NCBI RefSeq assembly: GCF_900536025.1
Contig: NZ_UNOZ01000013.1
Span: 620,001-684,000 of the forward strand
Direction: 5' to 3'
Length of the DNA stretch: 64,000 nt
Origin: Pseudomonas reidholzensis
GTDB lineage: Bacteria; Pseudomonadota; Gammaproteobacteria; Pseudomonadales; Pseudomonadaceae
The position numbers and the translations under genes were made by a program. Positions 1-10,593 of the stretch are shown here, piece by piece. Position 1 is the first letter of the stretch, and every line of letters starts with the position of its first letter. The notes beneath the pieces were generated by a model. The model worked only from the letters and a program-made list of their open reading frames with translations, ran no database searches and was not told the origin of the DNA.

Positions 1-64
1 TTTTGCAACGAACTTTGCGTGGAACTGTCGCATAAGGCAGTTCCCATGATGATTAGGAGGATTC

Positions 65-388
65 ATGTTCCGTACCCGTGCTTCCCTGGCGACCCTGCTG
101 GTGGCTGTAGTCCTGGCTGGTTGCAGCACTGGCGGTGCTTCGGGCGGTGGTGGCGATGCTGCGGCTGCGCCGGCTGGTAACGATGGCCGTTGTGATGCCA
201 GTGGCGCTGGTTTTGCGGTCGGCAAGCCGGGCACCCCGGCGCTGCTCGAGCAGGCGCGTACGGCCAGTGGCTCGCAGATGGCGCGCATTCTGACCCCGCA
301 TGACGTGATTACCCTGGAATACCGCTCCGAGCGGCTGAACCTGAACGTGGACGAGCAGGGCAAGGTGGTGCGCGTCAACTGCGGTTGA
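65..388 (+). CDS. I78-family peptidase-inhibitor-like lipoprotein
   Basis: The 107-residue product starts with a lipoprotein signal peptide: positive N-terminus, hydrophobic stretch and lipobox LAGC with the modified Cys near residue 20. A low-complexity Gly/Ala linker follows. The C-terminal half carries a Cys pair (GRCDA and the terminal VNCG) and the ERLNLNVDEQGKV signature that I recognise from the I78 (potato-inhibitor-like) family. Such proteins are thought to sit in the outer membrane or periplasm and inhibit serine peptidases. An AGGAGG-type ribosome site lies just before the ATG. It is monocistronic, with a REP palindrome and a terminator downstream. The inhibitor role is inferred from family only. 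Confidence 0.8.
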   Translation: MFRTRASLATLLVAVVLAGCSTGGASGGGGDAAAAPAGNDGRCDASGAGFAVGKPGTPALLEQARTASGSQMARILTPHDVITLEYRSERLNLNVDEQGKVVRVNCG

Positions 389-395
389 TCGTGCT

Positions 396-463
396 GGCCC
401 CTATCGCGGGCAAGCCCGCTCCTACAAAGCTCTGTAGGCGCGGGCTTGCCCGCGATAGGGGCC
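396..463. repeat. Pseudomonas REP-like palindrome
   Basis: A long imperfect palindrome whose arms both contain the CTATCGCGGGCAAGCCCGC motif (or its complement) around a short AT-rich centre. It is the well-known extragenic REP type of P. putida-group genomes, placed as usual between a gene end and a terminator. Confidence 0.85.
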
Positions 464-495
464 TCACTGCCCGGGCGCTGAGCAAATCCCAGGCA

Positions 496-527
496 TAAAA
501 AAACCCGCCACAAGGGCGGGTTTTTCT
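496..527. terminator. Bidirectional intrinsic terminator
   Basis: A GC stem AACCCGCC / GGGCGGGTT with a short loop is flanked by an A-run on the left and a T-run on the right. It can end both the rightward lipoprotein transcript and the leftward cold-shock gene, which converge here. Confidence 0.85.
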
Positions 528-540
528 ACAACTATCCGAA

Positions 541-753
541 TTACTCCGGACGAACCTGTGCAGCCTGCATGCCCTTCTGGCCGCGCTCGGCGACGAAGGA
601 AACAGTCTGGCCTTCTTTCAGGCTCTTGAAGCCGTCGGATTCGATGGCTTTGAAGTGTACGAACAGGTCGTCGCCGCCGCCTTGAGGAGTGATGAAGCCG
701 AAGCCTTTTTCATCGTTGAACCACTTGACGGTGCCGGTTTGGCGATTGGACAT
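541..753 (-). CDS. CspA-family cold-shock protein
   Basis: A 70-residue cold-shock domain protein, the usual length. It has the RNP1 motif KGFGFI and the RNP2 motif DLFVHF, which bind single-stranded RNA or DNA; such proteins act as RNA chaperones or antiterminators. I chose the ATG at 753 because the product then begins [19 protein letters not shown] as in other Pseudomonas Csp proteins, with a GGAG ribosome site about 8 nt upstream. The longer frame that opens at 825 would add an unrelated N-terminus. The sequence up to about 840 is probably its 5' leader. It converges on the bidirectional terminator at 496-527. Confidence 0.93.
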   Translation of the reverse strand: MSNRQTGTVKWFNDEKGFGFITPQGGGDDLFVHFKAIESDGFKSLKEGQTVSFVAERGQKGMQAAQVRPE

Positions 754-915
754 GGGGTGAATCTCCAGAAACATGATTTTTATCGGTGCTGATGCGGCCG
801 AAGCTACGAGCGCCTGGTACATCATAGTCTAATTCTGCGGATGTCGCGCCTTTTACCTGAGGAATATGATGATCCAACGCAAATAAAAATGCTTTGGCCC
901 GCAAAATGGGGGTCG

Positions 916-1218
916 TCACTGGGCCTTGCAGGCCTGCTGGACCACGGTTTGCGCCTTCTGCATCAATTTTGCGTCGACCCCGTCCTGGCTGTCGAGATCC
1001 TTGATTTCTTCGTCGCTGAAATTCTTCTTGATGGCTTTTGCGCCACAATCGCAGTGTTTTTTGGCCGTATTGGCGTCCACGCCCTGGCCGGTGGCCACCT
1101 GCTGGCATTGAGTCATGTAGGCAGCTTCCTTGCCGGCCGGGAAATCGCCAGCGGTCGCGGCCAATGGCAGCAGCAGGGCACCAGCGGTGGCCAGGGCCAG
1201 AAGAGACTGAAATCGCAT
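916..1218 (-). CDS. Small periplasmic protein, unknown function
   Basis: A 100-residue protein with a clear Sec signal peptide (MRFQSLLALATAGALLLP, cleavage expected after ATA). The mature part is about 75 residues and has four Cys, in QCQQ, HCDCG and a C-terminal QACKAQ, so disulfides in the periplasm are likely. I recognise no characterised family. It is divergent from thrS. Confidence 0.75.
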   Translation of the reverse strand: MRFQSLLALATAGALLLPLAATAGDFPAGKEAAYMTQCQQVATGQGVDANTAKKHCDCGAKAIKKNFSDEEIKDLDSQDGVDAKLMQKAQTVVQQACKAQ

Positions 1219-1552
1219 AACCGCACACTCCTTGGGTCAGGTCTCATGAAGAGTAGAATGCTTCCTAAGGTCTGAGGGGCGTTTTTCCTGACAAGTTCAC
1301 CCTTAGAACCGATTTTCCAAAATTTTATGCCTGCCTTATAAGCTGCGTGCTAGCATGCTCGGCTTGCGTTTGGCCGTGTACGGCACGCAAACCCTTTTTA
1401 CCTCCAGTCACTCTGGTTCGTCCCTGGCAAGCTGAAAAGCTTCTGCCACTGTGAGGCAGGCTTCCCCGCGGGGAAGGCAGGTCGGATCTTGTACTGGCTC
1501 ATCCCAACCCACGTGACCTTTGGTAGGGGTCACCACTAGGAGAGGAGGCGCC
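1219..1552 (+). promoter_or_regulatory. Long leader/intergenic region upstream of thrS
   Basis: There is no convincing gene in these 334 nt. They hold a two-part hairpin at about 1364-1390 (TTGCGT / ACGCAA enclosing GCCGT / ACGGC) followed by ACCCTTTTTA, and a second short stem, CTTCCCCGCGGGGAAG, near 1459-1474. A leader of this length with hairpins would fit control of thrS, but I see no leader peptide rich in Thr codons. An AGGAGAGGAGG ribosome site precedes the thrS ATG. Regulation is inferred. Confidence 0.45.
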
Positions 1553-3475
1553 ATGCCCACTATTACTCTTCCCGATGGCAGTCAACGTTCGTTCGATCAC
1601 CCCGTATCCGTAGCCGAAGTCGCTGCTTCTATTGGCGCAGGCCTGGCCAAGGCCACCCTGGCCGGTAAAGTCGACGGCAAGCTGGTCGATGCGTGCGACG
1701 TGATCAGCAACGATGCCACCCTGCAGATCATCACCCCTAAAGATGCAGAGGGACTGGAGATCATCCGTCACTCGTGTGCCCACCTGATCGGCCACGCAGT
1801 GAAGCAGCTGTACCCGACCGCCAAGATGGTCATCGGCCCGGTGATCGACGAAGGCTTCTATTACGACATCGCCTACGAGCGTCCCTTCACCCCGGACGAC
1901 CTCGCCGCCATCGAAAAGCGCATGCAGCAGCTGATCGAGACGGACTACGACGTCGTCAAGAAGATGACCCCGCGCGCCGAAGTCATCGACGTGTTCCAGA
2001 GCCGTGGCGAAGACTACAAGCTGCGCCTGGTCGAAGACATGCCGGACGAGCAGGCCATGGGCCTGTACTACCACGAAGAATACGTAGACATGTGCCGCGG
2101 TCCGCACGTGCCGAACACCCGCTTCCTCAAGGCATTCAAGCTGACCAAGCTGTCCGGCGCCTACTGGCGCGGCGATGCCAAGAACGAGCAGCTGCAACGC
2201 GTGTACGGCACCGCCTGGGCTGACAAGAAGCAGCTGGCCGCCTACATCCAGCGCATCGAAGAAGCCGAAAAACGCGACCACCGCAAGATCGGCAAGCAGC
2301 TCGACCTGTTCCACCTCCAGGAAGAAGCGCCTGGCATGGTCTTCTGGCACCCGAACGGCTGGACCGTCTATCAGGTGCTCGAGCAGTACATGCGCACCGT
2401 TCAGCGCATCAACGGCTACCTCGAGATCAAGACCCCGCAAGTCGTCGACCGCATCCTCTGGGAGCGTTCCGGCCACTGGTCCAACTACGCCGAGAACATG
2501 TTCACCACCTCGTCGGAAAGCCGCGACTACGCGGTCAAGCCGATGAACTGCCCGTGCCACGTACAGGTGTTCAACCAGGGCCTGAAGTCGTACCGCGACC
2601 TGCCGCTGCGCCTGGCCGAGTTCGGTGCCTGCCACCGTAACGAGCCGTCCGGTGCCCTGCACGGCATCATGCGGGTGCGTGGCTTCGTCCAGGACGACGC
2701 GCACATCTTCTGCACCGAAGACCAGGTCAAAAAAGAAGCCGCTGACTTCATCAAGCTGACCCTCGACGTCTATAAAGACTTCGGCTTCACCGATGTCGCC
2801 ATGAAGCTGTCGACCCGGCCGGCCAAGCGCGTAGGCTCCGAAGAGCTGTGGGATCGCGCCGAAACCGCCCTGGCCGACGCACTCAACGAATCGGGCCTGG
2901 AGTGGGAATACCAGCCGGGCGAGGGCGCCTTCTACGGCCCGAAAATCGAATTTACCCTGCGCGATTGCCTCGGCCGTAACTGGCAGTGTGGTACCCTGCA
3001 GTACGATCCGAACCTGCCAGAGCGTCTGGACGCCAGCTACATTGCCGAAGACAACGCCCGCAAGCGTCCGGTAATGCTGCACCGCGCCATCCTCGGTTCG
3101 TTCGAGCGTTTCATCGGCATGCTCATCGAGCACTATGCCGGTGTGTTCCCAGCTTGGCTGGCGCCAACCCAGGCGGTGATCATGAATATCACCGACAAAC
3201 AGGCCGATTTTGCCCTCGAGGTGGAAAAAAACCTGACCGACAGCGGTTTCCGTGCCAAGTCCGACTTGAGAAATGAGAAGATCGGCTTTAAAATCCGCGA
3301 GCATACTTTGCTCAAGGTCCCGTACCTTTTGGTTATAGGGGACCGTGAAGTCGAAACGCAAACCGTCGCTGTGCGTACTCGCGAAGGCGCAGACCTGGGC
3401 TCCATGCCCGTCGCCCAATTCGCTGAGCTCCTTGCGCATGCGGTTTCCCGGCGTGGTCGCCAAGAATCGGAGTAA
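1553..3475 (+). CDS. thrS: Threonine-tRNA ligase
   Basis: A 640-residue class II aminoacyl-tRNA synthetase that charges tRNA-Thr. The order is full length: N-terminal TGS domain ([11 protein letters not shown] onwards), the editing domain with its HSCAHL Zn-type motif near residues 73-78, then the catalytic core with MNCPCH (Zn-binding Cys) and [10 protein letters not shown], and the C-terminal anticodon-binding domain. The start at 1553 is backed by a strong GGAGAGGAGG ribosome site. The stop overlaps the start region of infC (TAATG), so the two genes are co-transcribed and probably coupled. Confidence 0.98.
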   Translation: MPTITLPDGSQRSFDHPVSVAEVAASIGAGLAKATLAGKVDGKLVDACDVISNDATLQIITPKDAEGLEIIRHSCAHLIGHAVKQLYPTAKMVIGPVIDEGFYYDIAYERPFTPDDLAAIEKRMQQLIETDYDVVKKMTPRAEVIDVFQSRGEDYKLRLVEDMPDEQAMGLYYHEEYVDMCRGPHVPNTRFLKAFKLTKLSGAYWRGDAKNEQLQRVYGTAWADKKQLAAYIQRIEEAEKRDHRKIGKQLDLFHLQEEAPGMVFWHPNGWTVYQVLEQYMRTVQRINGYLEIKTPQVVDRILWERSGHWSNYAENMFTTSSESRDYAVKPMNCPCHVQVFNQGLKSYRDLPLRLAEFGACHRNEPSGALHGIMRVRGFVQDDAHIFCTEDQVKKEAADFIKLTLDVYKDFGFTDVAMKLSTRPAKRVGSEELWDRAETALADALNESGLEWEYQPGEGAFYGPKIEFTLRDCLGRNWQCGTLQYDPNLPERLDASYIAEDNARKRPVMLHRAILGSFERFIGMLIEHYAGVFPAWLAPTQAVIMNITDKQADFALEVEKNLTDSGFRAKSDLRNEKIGFKIREHTLLKVPYLLVIGDREVETQTVAVRTREGADLGSMPVAQFAELLAHAVSRRGRQESE

Positions 3476-3480
3476 TGACT

Positions 3481-4026
3481 ATTAAGCGTGATATGAGAAA
3501 CGATAAACGAGCTGTACCGAAAGCCCCGATCAACGAGAATATCTCGGCACGCGAGGTTCGGTTAATTGGTGCTGACGGTGAGCAGCTGGGCATCGTCTCG
3601 ATCGAAGAAGCGCTTCGTATCGCTGAAGAAGCGAAGCTGGATCTGGTAGAGATTTCTGCTGACGCCGTACCCCCTGTCTGCAAGGTCTTGGACTACGGCA
3701 AAAGCCTGTTCGAGAAGAAAAAGCAGCAGGCTGCAGCGAAGAAAAACCAGAAGATCATCCAGATCAAAGAAATCAAGTTTCGTCCAGGGACGGAGGATGG
3801 GGATTATCAGGTAAAACTACGCAACCTGATACGTTTCCTAAGTGATGGGGACAAGGCCAAGATCTCTCTGAGATTCCGTGGTCGTGAGATGGCCCACCAG
3901 GAGCTGGGCATGGAGCTGTTGAAGCGGGTTGAAGCTGACCTGATCGAATACGGCACCGTTGAGCAGCATCCTAAGATGGAAGGACGCCAGCTTATGATGG
4001 TCATCGCCCCCAAGAAGAAGAAATAA
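3481..4026 (+). CDS. infC: Translation initiation factor IF-3
   Basis: IF-3 binds the 30S subunit and polices start-codon selection. The protein shows both IF-3 domains: N-terminal [19 protein letters not shown], a lysine-rich linker and C-terminal [14 protein letters not shown] with [10 protein letters not shown]. Two starts are possible. The ATG at 3475 is only 2 nt from the GGAG at 3469-3472, whereas the in-frame ATT at 3481 is 8 nt away, the ideal distance. Because infC classically starts at AUU, which IF-3 itself discriminates against for autoregulation, I place the start at 3481 (181 residues). The ATG start would add two residues. Confidence 0.95.
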   Translation: MKRDMRNDKRAVPKAPINENISAREVRLIGADGEQLGIVSIEEALRIAEEAKLDLVEISADAVPPVCKVLDYGKSLFEKKKQQAAAKKNQKIIQIKEIKFRPGTEDGDYQVKLRNLIRFLSDGDKAKISLRFRGREMAHQELGMELLKRVEADLIEYGTVEQHPKMEGRQLMMVIAPKKKK

Positions 4027-4085
4027 CTACCAGGGCACGGCAGGCCTTGCAGTTATGTTTATCCACCCAATGCGGAGTTCCGAAC

Positions 4086-4280
4086 ATGCCAAAAATGAAA
4101 ACCAAGAGCGGTGCAGCGAAGCGTTTCCTGAAAACGGCGACCGGCTTCAAGCACAAGCACGCTTTCAAGAGCCACATCCTGACCAAAATGTCGACTAAGC
4201 GTAAGCGTCAATTGCGTGGTAGCAGCATGCTGCACCCGTCCGACGTGGCAAAAGTCGCGCGCATGCTGCGCGTTCGTTAA
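4086..4280 (+). CDS. rpmI: 50S ribosomal protein L35
   Basis: A 64-residue, very basic protein beginning [20 protein letters not shown], the L35 signature, and ending with KVARMLRVR. It lies between infC and rplT as in other gammaproteobacteria. A GGAG ribosome site is present at about 4074, so the start at 4086 is preferred over an upstream in-frame ATG at 4047. Confidence 0.97.
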   Translation: MPKMKTKSGAAKRFLKTATGFKHKHAFKSHILTKMSTKRKRQLRGSSMLHPSDVAKVARMLRVR

Positions 4281-4307
4281 TTCTGGTCTAGATAGAGGAA
4301 ATTACTC

Positions 4308-4664
4308 ATGGCTCGTGTAAAGCGCGGCGTAATCGCTCGTAAGCGTCACAAGAAAATTCTGAAACTGGCCAAAGGCTACTACGGTGCACGCTCGCGCGTA
4401 TTCCGTGTTGCCAAGCAGGCTGTCATCAAGGCTGGTCAATACGCCTACCGTGACCGTCGCCAGAAAAAACGTCAGTTCCGCGCTCTGTGGATCGCTCGTA
4501 TCAACGCTGGTGCTCGCGTCAACGGTCTGTCGTACAGCCGCCTGATCGCTGGCCTGAAAAAAGCGTCGATCGAAATCGACCGCAAAGTTCTGGCTGACCT
4601 GGCAGTGAACGAAAAAGCGGCGTTTGCTGCGATTGTCGAGAAAGCTAAAGCCGTTCTGGCTTAA
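4308..4664 (+). CDS. rplT: 50S ribosomal protein L20
   Basis: A 118-residue ribosomal protein with the family start [19 protein letters not shown] and the internal [17 protein letters not shown] segment. L20 is an early assembly protein and, in enterobacteria, represses the rpmI-rplT mRNA. The preceding gene is rpmI and the following one is pheS, separated by an attenuator-like hairpin. Confidence 0.98.
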   Translation: MARVKRGVIARKRHKKILKLAKGYYGARSRVFRVAKQAVIKAGQYAYRDRRQKKRQFRALWIARINAGARVNGLSYSRLIAGLKKASIEIDRKVLADLAVNEKAAFAAIVEKAKAVLA

Positions 4665-4710
4665 GTACCCACGACAATCATCCGGCGGCGCTCGCGTCGC
4701 TGGGTGTTGA

Positions 4711-5790
<1,080 letters not shown>

Positions 5791-5823
5791 GCCACTAATC
5801 GACGCAACTTTCAGGAGAACAGC

Positions 5824-8205
5824 ATGAAATTCAGTGAACAGTGGCTGCGCGGTTGGGTCAACCCGCACGTCTCCCGTGACGAGCTGGTCGCTCGTCTGTC
5901 CATGGCCGGCCTCGAAGTCGACAGCGTCACCCCGGCGGCTGGCCAGTTCAGCGGCATCGTCGTTGGCGAAGTGCTGAGCACCGAGCAGCACCCCGACGCC
6001 GACAAACTGCGCGTGTGCCAGGTCAGCAACGGCCAGGAGACCTTCCAGGTCGTCTGCGGCGCCCCCAATGCGCGCCCGGGCATCAAGATCCCGTTCGCCA
6101 TGATCGGCGCCGAACTGCCGGGCGACTTCAAGATCAAGAAGGCCAAGCTGCGCGGCGTCGAGTCGTTCGGCATGCTCTGCTCGGCGGCTGAGCTGCAGAT
6201 CAGCGAAGAAAACGACGGCCTGCTCGAACTGGCGGCCGACGCACCGGTCGGCGAAGACATTCGCCAGTACCTCAACCTCGACGACGCCAGCATCGAGATC
6301 GGCCTGACCCCGAACCGCGGCGACTGCCTGTCGCTGGCCGGCCTGGCCCGCGACGTCAGCGCCCTGTACGACGTCCCGGTCACCCGCCCGGTAGTGCCTG
6401 CCGTGCCGGCTGCGCATGACGAAGTGCGCTCGGTCGAAGTGTCCGCGCCGGCTGCGTGCCCACGCTACCTGGGCCGCGTCATCCGCAACGTCGACCTGTC
6501 CAAGCCAAGCCCGCTGTGGCTGGTCGAGCGCCTGCGCCGCTCCGACGTACGCAGCATCGACGCCGCCGTCGACATCACCAACTATGTGATGCTCGAGCTC
6601 GGCCAGCCGATGCACGCCTTCGACCTCGCCGAAATCAACGGCGGCATCCGCGTGCGGATGGCCGAAGAGGGCGAGAAGATCGTCCTGCTCGACGGTCAGG
6701 AAGTCGCCCTGCGTGCCGACACCCTGGTCATCGCCGACCACACCCGCGCCCTGGCCATTGCCGGCGTGATGGGTGGCGAGCACAGCGGCGTGAACACCGA
6801 GAAGACCCGCGACCTGTTCCTTGAGAGCGCCTTCTTCGAGCCGATTTCCGTCGCTGGCAAGGCCCGCTCCTACGGCCTGCACACCGATGCCTCGCACCGC
6901 TACGAGCGCGGCGTCGACGCCCATCTGGCCCGCGAAGCCATGGAGCGCGCTACCGCCCTGGTGCTGGAGATCGTCGGCGGCGAAGCCGGCCCGATCATCG
7001 AAAGCGTCAGCGAGCAGCACCTGCCCAAGGTCGAGCCGATCACCCTGCGCGACGAACGCATCACCCAGATGCTCGGCATGCAGATGGACCCGGCCCAGGT
7101 CGAGCAGCTGCTCAACGCCCTCGAGCTGACCACCACCCGCAGTGGGGAAGGGCAGTGGACCGTCACCGTGCCAAGCCACCGCTTCGACATCAGCCTCGAA
7201 GTCGACCTGATCGAAGAGCTGGCTCGCCTGTACGGCTACAACCACCTGCCGGTCCGCTACCCGCAAGCCCGCCTGGCGCCGAAAGCCGCCCCGGAAGCCC
7301 GCGGCGAGCTGCCGACCCTGCGCCGCCTGCTGGTGGCCCGCGGTTACCAGGAGGCGATCACCTACAGCTTCATCGACCCGAAACTGTTCGAGCTGTTCAG
7401 CCCTGGCGTCGAGCCGCTGCTGCTGGCCAACCCGATCTCCAGCGACATGGCCGCCATGCGCGCCTCGCTGTGGCCCGGCCTGGTCAAAGCCCTGCAGCAC
7501 AACCTCAACCGCCAGCAGGACCGCGTGCGCCTGTTCGAGAGCGGCCAACGCTTTGTCGGCCAACTCGGCGACCTCAAGCAGCAGCCGATGATCGCCGGCG
7601 TCGTCACCGGCACCCGCCTGCCGGAAGGTTGGGCCAACGCCCGTGATGGCATCGACTTCTTCGACGTCAAGGCTGACGTAGAAGCGCTGCTCGGCTACTC
7701 CGGTGCACTGGACCAGTTCACCTTCGTCGCCGGCAAGCACCCAGCCCTGCATCCCGGCCAGACCGCCCGTATCGAGCGCGACGGCAAGGAAGTCGGCTAC
7801 CTCGGCGCCATCCACCCAGAGCTCGCCAAGACCTTGGACCTGGACCGCCCGGTATTCGTTTTCGAGCTGGTGCTCGAGGACGTGGTCGAAGGCAACCTGC
7901 CGAAATTCAGCGAGCTGTCCAAGTTCCCGGAAACGCGGCGTGACCTGGCGTTGATCGCAGGTCGTGATGTGGCTTCGAGCGCGGTACTTGAATTAATTCG
8001 TGACAATGCAGGCGAATGGCTCACAGACCTCAGGCTGTTTGATGTCTACCAGGGTAAAGGCATTGATCCTGATAGAAAAAGCCTGGCGGTCGGCTTGACC
8101 TGGCAGCATCCATCGCGCACTCTTAATGACGATGAGGTGAATGCCACCCTGCAGACGATCCTCACCTCGCTCGAACAAAGGTTGAACACCACGTTAAGGA
8201 AATAA
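5824..8205 (+). CDS. pheT: Phenylalanine-tRNA ligase beta subunit
   Basis: A 793-residue beta subunit. It opens with [16 protein letters not shown], followed by the tRNA-binding (EMAP-like) domain near residues 40-148, the B3/B4 editing and B5 domains, and the C-terminal FDX-ACB anticodon-binding domain ([12 protein letters not shown] to the end). A CAGGAGAAC ribosome site precedes the ATG. Only 4 nt separate it from ihfA, as in other gammaproteobacteria. Confidence 0.98.
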   Translation: MKFSEQWLRGWVNPHVSRDELVARLSMAGLEVDSVTPAAGQFSGIVVGEVLSTEQHPDADKLRVCQVSNGQETFQVVCGAPNARPGIKIPFAMIGAELPGDFKIKKAKLRGVESFGMLCSAAELQISEENDGLLELAADAPVGEDIRQYLNLDDASIEIGLTPNRGDCLSLAGLARDVSALYDVPVTRPVVPAVPAAHDEVRSVEVSAPAACPRYLGRVIRNVDLSKPSPLWLVERLRRSDVRSIDAAVDITNYVMLELGQPMHAFDLAEINGGIRVRMAEEGEKIVLLDGQEVALRADTLVIADHTRALAIAGVMGGEHSGVNTEKTRDLFLESAFFEPISVAGKARSYGLHTDASHRYERGVDAHLAREAMERATALVLEIVGGEAGPIIESVSEQHLPKVEPITLRDERITQMLGMQMDPAQVEQLLNALELTTTRSGEGQWTVTVPSHRFDISLEVDLIEELARLYGYNHLPVRYPQARLAPKAAPEARGELPTLRRLLVARGYQEAITYSFIDPKLFELFSPGVEPLLLANPISSDMAAMRASLWPGLVKALQHNLNRQQDRVRLFESGQRFVGQLGDLKQQPMIAGVVTGTRLPEGWANARDGIDFFDVKADVEALLGYSGALDQFTFVAGKHPALHPGQTARIERDGKEVGYLGAIHPELAKTLDLDRPVFVFELVLEDVVEGNLPKFSELSKFPETRRDLALIAGRDVASSAVLELIRDNAGEWLTDLRLFDVYQGKGIDPDRKSLAVGLTWQHPSRTLNDDEVNATLQTILTSLEQRLNTTLRK

Positions 8206-8209
8206 CGGC

Positions 8210-8512
8210 ATGGGTGCTCTGACGAAAGCTGAGATGGCCGAAAGGCTGTACGAGGAGCTGGGGCTCAACAAGCGTGAGGCGAAGGAACTCGTCGAATTGT
8301 TTTTCGAAGAGATCCGCCACGCGCTTGAAGACAACGAGCAGGTCAAGTTGTCCGGTTTCGGCAACTTTGACCTTCGCGACAAACGCCAGCGGCCGGGCCG
8401 CAACCCCAAGACAGGGGAAGAGATCCCGATCACCGCACGCCGCGTCGTCACCTTTCGTCCAGGGCAGAAGCTGAAAGCCCGGGTAGAGGCCTATGCTGGA
8501 ACCAAGCCATAA
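8210..8512 (+). CDS. ihfA: Integration host factor alpha subunit
   Basis: A 100-residue HU/IHF-family DNA-bending protein. It has the [13 protein letters not shown] start, the GFGNFDLR core and the beta-arm sequence [14 protein letters not shown] that inserts at the DNA kink. IHF is a usual cofactor of lambda-type integrases, so the gene may serve the prophage inserted just downstream. It overlaps the next gene by 20 nt. Confidence 0.98.
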   Translation: MGALTKAEMAERLYEELGLNKREAKELVELFFEEIRHALEDNEQVKLSGFGNFDLRDKRQRPGRNPKTGEEIPITARRVVTFRPGQKLKARVEAYAGTKP

Positions 8513-8849
8513 CGACGAGCTGCCCCCCATCCCGGGCAAACGCTACTTCACCATTGGTGAAGTCAGCGAGCTCTGCGCGGTGAAGCCGCACGTGTTGCGC
8601 TATTGGGAGCAAGAATTCCCACAGCTGAACCCGGTCAAGCGGCGGGGCAATCGGCGGTATTACCAGCGCCAAGACGTGCTGATGATCCGCCAGATTCGCG
8701 CGTTGCTGTACGACCAGGGCTTCACCATTGGCGGGGCGCGGTTGCGGCTTTCCAGTGATGAGGTGAAGGATGAGTCGAGCCAGTACAAGCAGCTGATCCG
8801 GCAGATGATTGTCGAGTTGGAGGATGTGCTGGTGGTGTTGAAGAAGTGA
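8493..8849 (+). CDS. MerR-family transcriptional regulator
   Basis: A 118-residue regulator with the MerR winged helix-turn-helix at residues 18-85 ([19 protein letters not shown], then YWEQEFP and RRYYQRQD) and a short C-terminal dimerisation helix. It has no extended effector domain. This is the conserved small MerR gene found directly after ihfA in Pseudomonas. Its targets are unknown. The 20-nt overlap with ihfA suggests coupled translation. Confidence 0.92.
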   Translation: MLEPSHNDELPPIPGKRYFTIGEVSELCAVKPHVLRYWEQEFPQLNPVKRRGNRRYYQRQDVLMIRQIRALLYDQGFTIGGARLRLSSDEVKDESSQYKQLIRQMIVELEDVLVVLKK

Positions 8850-8865
8850 GCTGATCCGACGAGTG

Positions 8866-8893
8866 GAAAGTTTTTTGAAAAAAAGCTTTCATT
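8866..8893 (+). terminator. Hairpin ending the ihfA-merR operon
   Basis: GAAAG plus TTTTTT pairs with AAAAAA plus CTTTC, giving an 11-bp, AT-rich stem between merR and the tRNA. A weak promoter-like pair, TTCATT (8888-8893) and TAAATT (8910-8915) with a 16-nt spacer, follows and may drive the tRNA. Confidence 0.5.
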
Positions 8894-8959
8894 AATCAAA
8901 AGGTTAGGGTAAATTCTTCTTCGTTCTCAGCAAGATCGAGAACATGCTTCAAGCCCAGT

Positions 8960-9036
8960 CGGGGCGTAGCGCAGCCCGGTAGCGCACTTGCATGGGGTGC
9001 AAGGGGTCGAGTGTTCGAATCACTCCGTCCCGACCA
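8960..9036 (+). tRNA. tRNA-Pro, anticodon GGG
   Basis: A 77-nt cloverleaf with encoded CCA. The acceptor stem is CGGGGCG / CGTCCCG (one G-T pair), the anticodon stem CTTGC / GCAAG encloses the loop ATGGGGT with anticodon GGG (reads CCC and CCU), and the T arm contains GTTCGAATC. The 3' 47 nt are also the left attachment core of the prophage, so the gene has been kept functional with a phage-supplied 3' end. Confidence 0.97.
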
Positions 9037-9037
9037 A
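8990..9037 (+). repeat. attL: prophage attachment core in tRNA-Pro
   Basis: 48 bp, from the anticodon stem through the CCA end and one further A, are repeated exactly at 59078-59125. The integrase gene lies just inside. Together the two copies define the prophage ends. Confidence 0.95.
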
Positions 9038-9052
9038 TATATTCAGTGACTT

Positions 9053-9075
9053 AGCCACCCTCGGGTGGCTTTTTC
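9053..9075 (+). terminator. Terminator after tRNA-Pro at attL
   Basis: AGCCACCC, TCG loop and GGTGGCT followed by TTTTT. It is supplied by the phage and replaces the host terminator, now displaced to 59138-59171. Confidence 0.8.
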
Positions 9076-9105
9076 ATTTCTGCATATGGGGACTTTTTCG
9101 GGACA

Positions 9106-10284
9106 TCATCCGATTTTCCTCTTCAATATCGTCAGCACCGGCCCACGCGAGTCCGTTGTTGATACCATGTTCGCAGCCTCAATCAGCTTGCCCAGCTCAG
9201 CGCCGGAGTAATGACTGGTGATGCTGCCGTTCTTGTGCCCGAGCAGTGACTTCCGATCTTCTTCAGTAACGCCCGCGGCCCGCAGTCGGCGGCCGAAGGT
9301 GTGCTTCAGATCGTGAATCCTGATCGAGGCGTACCCAGGGTGAGCGGGGCGAAGGTTTTCCTCCTGCCAGAGTTTCGCCGCTCTCACCCGAGCCTTCTTC
9401 CAAGCGGAGTCGTTCATCCGGTGCATCGCGGTGCCGTTGTATGGGAAAACCCATTCCTTGCTGACCCCGCGCTGCCGCTCAATGATCGACTTGGCCACGC
9501 TGTTGAGCACCACCAGGCGCTCGTCGCCATTCTTTACGCCCGACCGGGCGTGTCTCCCGCCGAAGTCAGCGGGGATCAGGAAAACACTGGTCCCAAGTTC
9601 CGGCACCGATATCTCCCAATCCCATCTGAGCTTGCAAACCTCCTGCTCCCGGCAGCCTGTGTTCACCTTGAACAGAGCCATCGTTTGCAGGTGGCCAGGC
9701 AATTCGCCAAACAGGATCGACTGCTCTTCCCATGACATCGGGTAGGGCTTCCTGCTCGACTTCTTCTCCTCGAGCTTTTTCAGCATTGGCACGCTGTCCA
9801 GCCAAGGGCGCCGGTCATCATCCCGCCACTTTCGCGCGCAGAGGGTCAGAACCCGAACTGCTCGCTCAATCGCGATGTTGATCGTTCTGTTGCTCACGGC
9901 CTTCTCAATGGACCCGTCAGGCAGCACCTTCTCTGTCTGGCGGTCACGGATGAATGGCTCCAGCGCCTGGTCGTCAATGTGCGTCAGCGGCAGGTGGCCC
10001 AGGTATGGGTGGAGCTGCTTCATGCACAGTGCGGTGAGGTGAATGGATGGCTGATCCTTGACCTCAAGGAGGTAGCGCATTGCGGCTTCCTCCCATATTC
10101 GAATCTGCCGCACCCCGTAGACCTTCTGCTGTCGCAGCTTTTCCAGCTTGTGGATCAGGTACTGCTCTGCTTCTTCCCGGTCACCAGTTCCAGTACTTTC
10201 TCGAATTCGCTCGCCTTTGTAGACTTTGTCGATCTGCCAGACACCGCCTTTCTCGTAGAGCCCGGTAATCGTTTTTCGCGCCAT
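9106..10284 (-). CDS. int: Tyrosine-recombinase integrase
   Basis: A 392-residue lambda-type integrase. It has an N-terminal arm-binding domain (MARKTITGLYEKGGVW), a SAM-like core-binding domain and a C-terminal catalytic domain. The catalytic set is R212 (TGCREQEV), K251, H324 and K327 in HDLKHTFGRRL, H350 in LLGH and the nucleophile Y359. Lys in place of the usual second Arg of HxxR is common in this subfamily. It lies 70 nt from attL and points towards it, as expected for a phage that uses tRNA-Pro. Confidence 0.96.
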   Translation of the reverse strand: MARKTITGLYEKGGVWQIDKVYKGERIRESTGTGDREEAEQYLIHKLEKLRQQKVYGVRQIRIWEEAAMRYLLEVKDQPSIHLTALCMKQLHPYLGHLPLTHIDDQALEPFIRDRQTEKVLPDGSIEKAVSNRTINIAIERAVRVLTLCARKWRDDDRRPWLDSVPMLKKLEEKKSSRKPYPMSWEEQSILFGELPGHLQTMALFKVNTGCREQEVCKLRWDWEISVPELGTSVFLIPADFGGRHARSGVKNGDERLVVLNSVAKSIIERQRGVSKEWVFPYNGTAMHRMNDSAWKKARVRAAKLWQEENLRPAHPGYASIRIHDLKHTFGRRLRAAGVTEEDRKSLLGHKNGSITSHYSGAELGKLIEAANMVSTTDSRGPVLTILKRKIG

Positions 10285-10556
10285 GTATCATCTCCTCGGC
10301 GCTCGCTGCGGGGCCGATTGTTGTCCTGTCCGGTGGCTTTTTCAATCGCCTTCGCCTCGATGTAGGCGTCTGCCCACTCATCGAGCTCCTGCCGGTCGAA
10401 GGCCACGCCCTGTTTCCCGATCGGGAATTCCCGGACGCTTGGCCTGACCGTCTTGTTGAATTCGTCCCGGCACATGCCGAGGTACCCAGGCGCATCGCCG
10501 AACCGGATGAACCGTGGCTGAATGCTTGAGGGCTTTGCTGCTGTGGCATTCGCCAT
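10155..10556 (-). CDS. Excisionase/AlpA-like DNA-binding protein
   Basis: A 133-residue basic protein with RFIRFGDAPGYLGMCRDEFN, GKQGVAFDRQELDEW and a lysine-rich tail; I recognise the pattern from proteins encoded next to this type of integrase in Pseudomonas phages. The first part resembles an AlpA-like winged helix. The start at 10556 is chosen for its GGAG site; an alternative ATG lies at 10568. Its last 130 nt overlap the 5' end of int in another frame. It most likely sets the direction of integrase action. The function is inferred. Confidence 0.7.
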   Translation of the reverse strand: MANATAAKPSSIQPRFIRFGDAPGYLGMCRDEFNKTVRPSVREFPIGKQGVAFDRQELDEWADAYIEAKAIEKATGQDNNRPRSERRGDDTWREKRLPGSTRKAVSGRSTKSTKASEFEKVLELVTGKKQSST

Positions 10557-10593
10557 GTTGGTCTCCATGCCGCCGGTGGCGGCAGGTTGGTGG

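Noticed and set aside
1499..3463. 654-codon open frame on the minus strand opposite thrS
   Set aside because: It is antisense to a clear thrS with conserved motifs; long antisense frames are a by-product of high-GC codon use. No ribosome site or family pattern.
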